DNA of 20,429 bases from Pelotomaculum sp. (GTDB lineage: Bacteria; Bacillota; Desulfotomaculia; Desulfotomaculales; Pelotomaculaceae). Below, piece after piece: positions 16,008 to 20,429 of the stretch. The notes beneath the pieces were generated by a model that was not told the DNA's origin, did not search any database, and saw nothing but the letters and a program-made list of their open reading frames with translations. The translations under genes were made by a program, and so were the position numbers. The stretch covers positions 15,017-35,445 of the forward strand of contig DNIT01000218.1 of NCBI GenBank assembly GCA_003489345.1. Direction: 5' to 3'. How positions within the stretch are numbered: the first letter of the stretch is position 1; each line of letters begins with the position of its first letter.

Positions 16008-16032
16008 ACCTCAAAGGTTTTTATGTTATACT
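16005..16032 (+). promoter_or_regulatory. Sigma-A promoter of lexA
   Basis: A -10 box TATACT (16027-16032) with an upstream TG (16024-16025) makes an extended -10. TTTACC (16005-16010) with a 16-base spacer serves as a weak -35 and overlaps the SOS box. Transcription would begin near 16039, about 30 bases before the start codon. Confidence 0.6.
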
Positions 16033-16070
16033 AGGATTACAGTAAAACAATCGAAAGGCTGGTGCAACAA

Positions 16071-16676
16071 ATGGAGGCGGATTTGACTCCAAAGCAGGCG
16101 GAGATCCTGAAGGTAATAAAAGATCATCTACACCATAAGGGATACCCTCCTTCTGTACGGGAAATCGGCCAGGCAGTTGGTCTAAGTTCAAGTTCAACCG
16201 TCCACGGCTACCTTAGAAAGCTTGAGAAAAAGGGGTACTTGAGAAGGGATCCGACTAAGCCGAGAGCTATAGAGGTTTTGGACCCGGAAGGTGAAACGGT
16301 GAAATGTATCAATGTTCCGCTGCTCGGACGCGTAGCAGCGGGGTTGCCGCTCCTTGCGGTTGAAAACAAAGAGGAATTATTTACTTTGCCTACTCATTTT
16401 ACCGGCACCGGAGAGTTCTTTATGCTGAGGGTTCAGGGCGAAAGTATGATCGAAGCAGGCATTCTGAACGGGGACATGGTTGTGGTCAGACGCCAGCAAG
16501 ACGCGAATAACGGCGATATCGTGGTTGCCCTGCTTGAGGAAGAAGCTACGGTAAAAAGGTTTTTTAAAGGAAAGGACAGGGTCCGTTTGCAGCCGGAAAA
16601 CAGCGCCATGGAGCCAATATATGCCAATGAGCTGCAAATTCTTGGCAAAGTCATCGGACTCGTACGCAAAATCTAA
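16071..16676 (+). CDS. lexA: LexA repressor, SOS regulator
   Basis: Represses DNA-damage genes and cleaves itself when RecA is activated. The 201-residue protein begins MEADLTPKQAEILKVIKDH, and a winged-helix DNA-binding domain occupies about 1-70 (YPPSVREIGQAVGLSSSSTVHGYL includes the recognition helix). The self-cleavage site is Ala90-Gly91 in GRVAAGLP. The catalytic Ser is S125 in QGESM and the Lys is K162 in TVKRF, so it is intact. I chose the ATG at 16071; an in-frame GTG at 16062 lies only 3 bases after GAAAGG and would add three residues. It is the only plus-strand gene in the window, and its stop is 6 bases from that of the convergent TRAP gene. An SOS box lies in its promoter. Confidence 0.96.
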   Translation: MEADLTPKQAEILKVIKDHLHHKGYPPSVREIGQAVGLSSSSTVHGYLRKLEKKGYLRRDPTKPRAIEVLDPEGETVKCINVPLLGRVAAGLPLLAVENKEELFTLPTHFTGTGEFFMLRVQGESMIEAGILNGDMVVVRRQQDANNGDIVVALLEEEATVKRFFKGKDRVRLQPENSAMEPIYANELQILGKVIGLVRKI

Positions 16677-16682
16677 TATGGA

Positions 16683-17708
16683 TTACTGCGAGTGCATTTT
16701 TTCGAGATAATCGATCATATCGTTTCCGATGAGATTCTTAAATTCCGAATAAATGGGCTTCAGTACAATTGACCATTGTTTTTTTTCGGCCTCCGTCTGC
16801 TGGTGGACCTGTACCAGACCCGAGTCCACCACTTTTTCCAGGCTTTGCTTATCCAGTAGGAAGGCTTGCTCATGTTCCCATGCAGTGACTTCCACCATTG
16901 TGCTTTCCAGCACAACTCTCACTTCTTCCGGCAGTCCCGCCCAGAATTTTTGATTGGTCAGGACTACGTAACCCATGTAGCCGTGATTCGATAAAGTCAG
17001 GTAAGGCTGTACCTTTTGTAGATTTTTAGAAGATATATTTGACATAGTATTTTCCTGGCCGTCCAATTCATGGGAATCCAGTACCCGATAGAGGTCGTTA
17101 AAAGGTCCTTCTACGGCACGGGCATTTAATTTTTCAAACTCTTTTTTTAAGACCTGACTGTTGATCATGACCCTGAATGAGAGTCCCTGAAAATCAGCTG
17201 GCCTGACCAGGGGCCGCCGGCTGTTGGTCATTTGTTTAAAGCCGTTGTCCCAGAAGGCCAGAGCCTGCATGTTGTTCTGTTTTAAGCCGTCACACAACCG
17301 GTTTCCGATGTAACCGGACATTGCTTCGTGTACGGCGTTTACATCCTCAAAGGCATAAGGCAGGTCGAGAACTTGCCATTGGGGATACAGTCCGGAAAGT
17401 TTTGAGGTGGCTGGAGCAATTATTTGCACAAGCCCATTCTGCAGAGCTTGTATTTCCTCACCATCTTTATATAAGGTGGAGTTTGGAAATACCTGCACCT
17501 CGACCCTGCCCTGTGTGCGTTCCTTAACCAGTGCCGCAAAACGCTGTGCGGCTAAACCCTTGGGGGTATTTTCAGCAACTACGTGCGAAAACTTTATTAC
17601 AATTTTTTCTTCCGGGCTTACCTGCTCCAAATCTACAACCCTTTTCCCGCAACCGGCGATGCTCCATAATGAAATCACAAGCAGGAACAGAGTGAACCGG
17701 ATTTTAAT
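16683..17708 (-). CDS. TRAP transporter substrate-binding lipoprotein (DctP family), orphan
   Basis: Extracytoplasmic solute receptor of the TRAP (DctP/SBP_bac_7) family, likely for C4-dicarboxylates or another organic acid. The mature part shows VIKFSHVVAENTPKGLAA, VQVFPNSTLYKDGEEIQALQNG, and the family signature region GLSFRVMINSQVL with the substrate-binding Arg. Reading upstream of the in-frame GTG at 17678 extends the protein to KIRFTLFLLVISLWSIAGC, a complete lipoprotein signal peptide with lipobox IAGC. No ATG, GTG or TTG exists upstream of 17678 in that open frame; an ATT at 17708 has GGTGGTGA 9 bases before it, and I take it as the start. No DctQ or DctM membrane subunits are in the window. 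It follows the two-component genes, so it may act in sensing as well as uptake. Confidence 0.88.
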   Translation of the reverse strand: MKIRFTLFLLVISLWSIAGCGKRVVDLEQVSPEEKIVIKFSHVVAENTPKGLAAQRFAALVKERTQGRVEVQVFPNSTLYKDGEEIQALQNGLVQIIAPATSKLSGLYPQWQVLDLPYAFEDVNAVHEAMSGYIGNRLCDGLKQNNMQALAFWDNGFKQMTNSRRPLVRPADFQGLSFRVMINSQVLKKEFEKLNARAVEGPFNDLYRVLDSHELDGQENTMSNISSKNLQKVQPYLTLSNHGYMGYVVLTNQKFWAGLPEEVRVVLESTMVEVTAWEHEQAFLLDKQSLEKVVDSGLVQVHQQTEAEKKQWSIVLKPIYSEFKNLIGNDMIDYLEKMHSQ

Positions 17709-17717
17709 TTTTATAAC

Positions 17718-17725
17718 TCACCACC
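17718..17725 (-). promoter_or_regulatory. Ribosome binding site supporting an ATT start for the TRAP lipoprotein
   Basis: Minus-strand GGTGGTGA, read from 17725 to 17718, differs at one base from the anti-SD complement GGAGGTGA. It is followed after 9 bases by ATT (17708-17706), the first codon of a complete lipoprotein signal peptide. The alternative GTG at 17678 has no such site and would begin inside the hydrophobic region. Confidence 0.55.
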
Positions 17726-17766
17726 ACTTCCAAAACAACTACTGTATATAGCTACATAAAGCTTAT

Positions 17767-17790
17767 ATGATTGTTGACCAGGGCAATCAT
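17767..17790. promoter_or_regulatory. Inverted repeat upstream of the TRAP lipoprotein gene, possible operator
   Basis: ATGATTG (17767-17773) and CAATCAT (17784-17790) are a perfect 7-bp inverted repeat with a 10-base spacer, one helical turn between arm edges. It lies in the 115-base gap between the response regulator and the TRAP gene. It would suit a dimeric regulator such as the neighbouring DcuR-type protein. No U-tract follows, so a terminator is unlikely. Confidence 0.4.
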
Positions 17791-17823
17791 TGGTTATATC
17801 GGTGCTATCATTTATTTGCCATA

Positions 17824-18501
17824 TTACTCAATAGTACGATACCGGTTGACCGGACGGCCGACAGACCCATACTGGAGTTCTAATACAACACGATTTGACT
17901 TTTCCAGAAAATCCAGATAACGCCTCGCCGTTACTCTGGCCAGACCCACTCCTTCCGCTACCTCTTCGGCTGAGAGCGCTTCCCCTTCCTTCAATAAGTG
18001 AAGGTATACCTGCTTTAAGGTTATTTCGTTCAACCCTTTGGGAACACCCTCATCAAGCTGTTGGCCCCGACTTAAGGCAAGACTGTCAATTTCGTTCTGG
18101 TTCATCTGTGCGTGCCGCCGGAACTTACTGTGCAGCGTAGCGTAGGAATTCAAGGCAGTTTTTAAGCGTGCAAACTTAAATGGTTTTACAATATAGTCTA
18201 TAGCGCCATAGCGGAACACGTTTTGAATCGTTTCAGCATCATGCGCGGCAGTTACAATAATTACGTCTGTAGGCAAACCAAGTCGTCTAATCTCCTGAAG
18301 CGTTGTTACACCGTCCAAATCAGGCAAATAAATATCCAGAAGAGCAAGGTCCGGCGTTATCTCTTTAATAATTTCCACGGCTTCCCGGCCGGATGACGCC
18401 ACCCCCGCGACCCTGAATCCAGGCACAGCGTTGATGAATCCCCGGTTGACTTCAACTACCATGGGGTCATCCTCAACAATCACCACGTCTATTTGGAGCA
18501 T
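17824..18501 (-). CDS. Response regulator of the CitB/DcuR family
   Basis: DNA-binding output of the sensor kinase encoded just upstream. The 225-residue protein has an N-terminal receiver (about 4-118) with acidic residues in IVEDDP, the phospho-acceptor D56 in LALLDIYLPDLDG, the conserved Thr in IIVTAAHD and the Lys in YIVKPFKF (K106). A linker leads to a C-terminal helix-turn-helix (about 165-200: LSAEEVAEGVGLARVTARRY), typical of DcuR/CitB/MalR. The ATG has GGGGAGGAAG upstream and follows the kinase stop by 34 bases. Such systems usually control C4-dicarboxylate or citrate transport and metabolism; the adjacent TRAP gene is a likely target. Confidence 0.94.
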   Translation of the reverse strand: MLQIDVVIVEDDPMVVEVNRGFINAVPGFRVAGVASSGREAVEIIKEITPDLALLDIYLPDLDGVTTLQEIRRLGLPTDVIIVTAAHDAETIQNVFRYGAIDYIVKPFKFARLKTALNSYATLHSKFRRHAQMNQNEIDSLALSRGQQLDEGVPKGLNEITLKQVYLHLLKEGEALSAEEVAEGVGLARVTARRYLDFLEKSNRVVLELQYGSVGRPVNRYRTIE

Positions 18502-18535
18502 TCTTCCTCCCCTTCTTGCTCGATATTTGTGATCT

Positions 18536-20158
18536 TTACTCTTTTTTGGGTATATATATATTAAACTCTACTCCACCATCGGCAAGATTTTTAAGGGTTA
18601 TAGAGCCTCCTGCCAGGTGAACGTAGCGCTTTACAAGGAAAAGCCCCAAACCTCGGTTTGACGAACCCTTGGTAGAAAAGCCCTGCTGGAAAATGAGCTC
18701 ATGTTTTTCCTTGGGGATACCGGGTCCCATGTCCCTGACTATTATAGAGAGTGAGTCGTGCTGGTCATACATAGAAAAATAGACCTTACGCCGGGCCGGT
18801 TCAACCAACCGGACAGCATCCAGGGCATTTTCTATGAGGTTGCCGACAATAATTGCCAGGTCACCGGTCTCCAGCCGTGACGGCAACTCTCTTAATCTGG
18901 TCTTGTGGTCAATAATTAATTCAGCTCTAAGCTCCTTGGCCCGAGTGTATTTCCCCAACAGGAGGCCGGCTATGCTGTGATCAAAGATGTTTTTCGTTAA
19001 AAGTCCTGTGATTTCTTGCTGTTCTTCAGTAAGGTCATAGATGTAGTCCAGCGCTCTTTCGTATTTTTCCAACTGGATTAGGCCAGCGATAGTGTGTAAC
19101 TTGTTCATGTGCTCGTGGTTTTGCACCCGCAGAGCCTCGATGAAAGCTTTAACCCCGGTTAACTCCTCGGCCAACCGGTTCGCTTCTGTTTTATCTTGGA
19201 ACGTAGCCACGGCGCCGACGATTTCCTCCTTAAAGCGGATCGGAACGCGGTTCACTAAAACAGCGGTATCGTTGATATACATTTGACTGTTGATTTGAGC
19301 TTCGCCTGTTCTTAAGACCTCCGGCAGGTTTGAGTTGGGGATCAATTCCATGATGTTGCGCCCTACAATCTCTTTGTTGGTCTTATTAAGGAGATGTTGG
19401 ACTTCCTTATTGGCTACGGTAATGCGGCTATCCGTATCAATAGCGATGATGCCCTCGCTCATAGCTTGAAATATAGCCACCCTCTCTTCAAGCAAACGGG
19501 CGATTTCCTCGGGCTCCAGACTGAACATACCGCTTTTAATCTTTCTGGCCATGAAAATGGATCCCAGCAGGCCGACCAACAATCCTATGCTTAGCGAGTA
19601 GTAGAGCTCGGTTTGAATGGTCCTGAGCAGGAAACTAATGGTGGGAGTCAGGATACCCACCACAACAACACCAACCTGTCTGGTTCCTTCATTTACTTTA
19701 ACCGGTACAAAGGCCCGGACTGACGGTCCCAGCACCCCTTCGGCGCGTGAAATGTACTCATTATTGGCAAGGGCCGGTACCAGATCGCTTTCCGTAAATC
19801 TCTTGCCGATCCGGTCCTCCACAGGGTGAGAGTAGCGGATACCATCCATATCCACCACAACAATATACTCCACTCCGGTGGCCAACCTGGTACGTTCAGC
19901 CAGCGGCTGGATATAGGATGTTCCCTCGGGCGTCCCGATATTATTTTGGATTTCATCGGATTGAGCCAGTGTCCGGGCGATAGCCATAGCCCTTAAGCCT
20001 GTTTCATCTTCAATTGTGGAGGATATTTTCTCCACCACAATTATTCCGCCGGTGGTGATCGCCAATAAAACTGAGCAAAAAGAAAGGATCGCCATTTTTG
20101 TTCGGAGAGTATAGAATTTAGGATTTAATAGAAATAATTTTTTTAAGGAAGACAACAT
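18536..20158 (-). CDS. Sensor histidine kinase of the DcuS/CitA family
   Basis: Membrane sensor, probably for an extracellular C4-dicarboxylate or related acid. In 540 residues: TM1 about 22-43; an extracytoplasmic PAS-like (Cache) domain about 44-180 containing VVVDMDGIRYSHP and the IGKRF stretch common in the family; TM2 about 186-205; a cytoplasmic PAS about 222-322; and a kinase core. The phospho-acceptor is H348 in LRVQNHEHMNKLH, the NHE-x-MNKLH signature of DcuS/CitA. The N box is NLIENALDA (440-448), G1 is DMGPGIP (476-482) and G2 is GLGLFLVK (503-510). The ATG has no Shine-Dalgarno sequence; the bases before it read CCTCC. It is first in a likely three-gene unit with the response regulator and TRAP lipoprotein. 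Confidence 0.95.
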   Translation of the reverse strand: MLSSLKKLFLLNPKFYTLRTKMAILSFCSVLLAITTGGIIVVEKISSTIEDETGLRAMAIARTLAQSDEIQNNIGTPEGTSYIQPLAERTRLATGVEYIVVVDMDGIRYSHPVEDRIGKRFTESDLVPALANNEYISRAEGVLGPSVRAFVPVKVNEGTRQVGVVVVGILTPTISFLLRTIQTELYYSLSIGLLVGLLGSIFMARKIKSGMFSLEPEEIARLLEERVAIFQAMSEGIIAIDTDSRITVANKEVQHLLNKTNKEIVGRNIMELIPNSNLPEVLRTGEAQINSQMYINDTAVLVNRVPIRFKEEIVGAVATFQDKTEANRLAEELTGVKAFIEALRVQNHEHMNKLHTIAGLIQLEKYERALDYIYDLTEEQQEITGLLTKNIFDHSIAGLLLGKYTRAKELRAELIIDHKTRLRELPSRLETGDLAIIVGNLIENALDAVRLVEPARRKVYFSMYDQHDSLSIIVRDMGPGIPKEKHELIFQQGFSTKGSSNRGLGLFLVKRYVHLAGGSITLKNLADGGVEFNIYIPKKE

Positions 20159-20184
20159 GGAGGTTATTTAGACAAAATACTTTG

Positions 20185-20213
20185 AATATCCTGCAAGAAG
20201 AGAACTAAATCAA
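20185..20213 (-). promoter_or_regulatory. Candidate sigma-A promoter of the sensor kinase operon
   Basis: Minus strand reads TTGATT (20213-20208), a 17-base spacer, then GATATT (20190-20185). Each box matches four of six consensus bases. Transcription would begin near 20178, giving a leader of about 20 bases with no Shine-Dalgarno sequence before the ATG at 20158. Confidence 0.4.
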
Positions 20214-20224
20214 CATTTTGTTGC

Positions 20225-20264
20225 GTAAAAAGCAAAAAGCATTTCCTATTTCATTAGGAAACGC
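20225..20264 (-). terminator. Intrinsic terminator overlapping the LysR-type gene stop codon
   Basis: GCATTTCCTA (20239-20248) and TAGGAAACGC (20255-20264) form a 10-bp stem with one mismatch around a 6-base loop. On the minus strand the stem is followed by TTTTTGCTTTTTA. The stop codon of the upstream gene (20246-20248) lies inside the stem. Confidence 0.8.
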
Positions 20265-20429
20265 TTGCATATTTCGCCGTTATTAATGAAATTGCAGAAA
20301 GCCTCAACGGCGAAACCGCCTATGCTCTGATTTTGTTTAATCAAATAAAAGGAGCGGTTGAGATCAAGCCCCTGCACTTTGACTTCAGATATCCTTTTTA
20401 ATTCCAGAGCGTCCTTTACCGCGCACCGG
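20246..20429 (-). CDS. C-terminal end of a probable LysR-type transcriptional regulator, 5' part outside window
   Basis: Sixty codons are open from the right edge to a TAG at 20246-20248. The peptide includes VKVQGLDLNRSFYLIKQNQSI and then FAVEAFCNFINNG. The order of V-x-GL, R-x-F-x-LI-x-(K/H), and a final F-x-x-F helix matches the end of the LysR effector-binding domain as I know it. The DNA-binding domain is not visible, so this rests on a short tail. An intrinsic terminator overlaps the stop codon. What it regulates cannot be judged from the window. Confidence 0.7.
   Translation of the reverse strand, partial: RCAVKDALELKRISEVKVQGLDLNRSFYLIKQNQSIGGFAVEAFCNFINNGEICKRFLMK

Noticed and set aside
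1..20429. CRISPR arrays, tRNA or rRNA genes, insertion sequences, phage genes or toxin-antitoxin pairs
   Set aside because: I looked for repeats, transposase-like and RNA-gene signals and saw none; the window is metabolic and regulatory genes throughout.

Overview
The window holds most of a methylmalonyl-CoA (propionate) pathway operon from a Gram-positive syntrophic propionate oxidiser. Gene content and order match the mmc cluster described in Pelotomaculum thermopropionicum: fumarase, succinyl-CoA synthetase, methylmalonyl-CoA mutase, epimerase, biotin-dependent carboxyltransferase, malate dehydrogenase, then the 5S carboxyltransferase. A CGAAC-N4-GTT type SOS box at lexA, strong GGAGG ribosome binding sites, frequent TTG/GTG starts and DcuS/DcuR-type regulators fit a Peptococcaceae/Desulfotomaculia member. 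Pelotomaculum or a close relative is my inference; I could not run a search.

Layout. Everything is on the minus strand except lexA, so transcription reads from high to low coordinates. At the right edge is the last part of a LysR-type regulator (20246-20429) with a terminator over its stop codon. Next comes a DcuS/CitA-type sensor kinase (18536-20158), its response regulator (17824-18501) and a lone TRAP-transporter substrate-binding lipoprotein (16683-17708). lexA (16071-16676, plus strand) converges on the TRAP gene and diverges from a Rossmann-PAS-AAA+-Fis sigma-54 activator (14177-15883). The catabolic operon follows (about 13974 down to 2495): two-subunit class I fumarase, a 532-base gap, sucC, sucD, mutase large and B12 subunits, epimerase, carboxyltransferase alpha (12S type), a 65-residue epsilon/OadG-tail-like protein, biotin carrier, malate dehydrogenase and 5S carboxyltransferase. 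A terminator-like hairpin lies at 2434-2466. A pyruvate:ferredoxin oxidoreductase (1-2255) starts after it and runs off the left edge.

How the genes work together. Propionyl-CoA is carboxylated by a transcarboxylase made of 12S-like, 1.3S-like and 5S-like subunits, with oxaloacetate as CO2 donor. The resulting methylmalonyl-CoA is epimerised, rearranged to succinyl-CoA and converted to succinate with ATP formation. Succinate oxidation to fumarate (enzyme not in the window) leads through fumarase and malate dehydrogenase to oxaloacetate, which the 5S subunit decarboxylates to pyruvate. PFOR then oxidises pyruvate to acetyl-CoA. Every step from propionyl-CoA to pyruvate is present except succinate dehydrogenase. 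Two regulatory inputs flank the pathway: a presumed NAD(H)- or ligand-sensing sigma-54 activator and an extracellular C4-dicarboxylate-type two-component system.

Most notable points are the Rossmann domain on the sigma-54 activator, a near-consensus -24/-12 element before the fumarase genes, two genes whose best start codon appears to be ATT, non-ATG starts clustered in the promoter-proximal half of the operon, two strong intercistronic hairpins without U-tracts, and the decarboxylase-type small subunit in an apparently soluble transcarboxylase.
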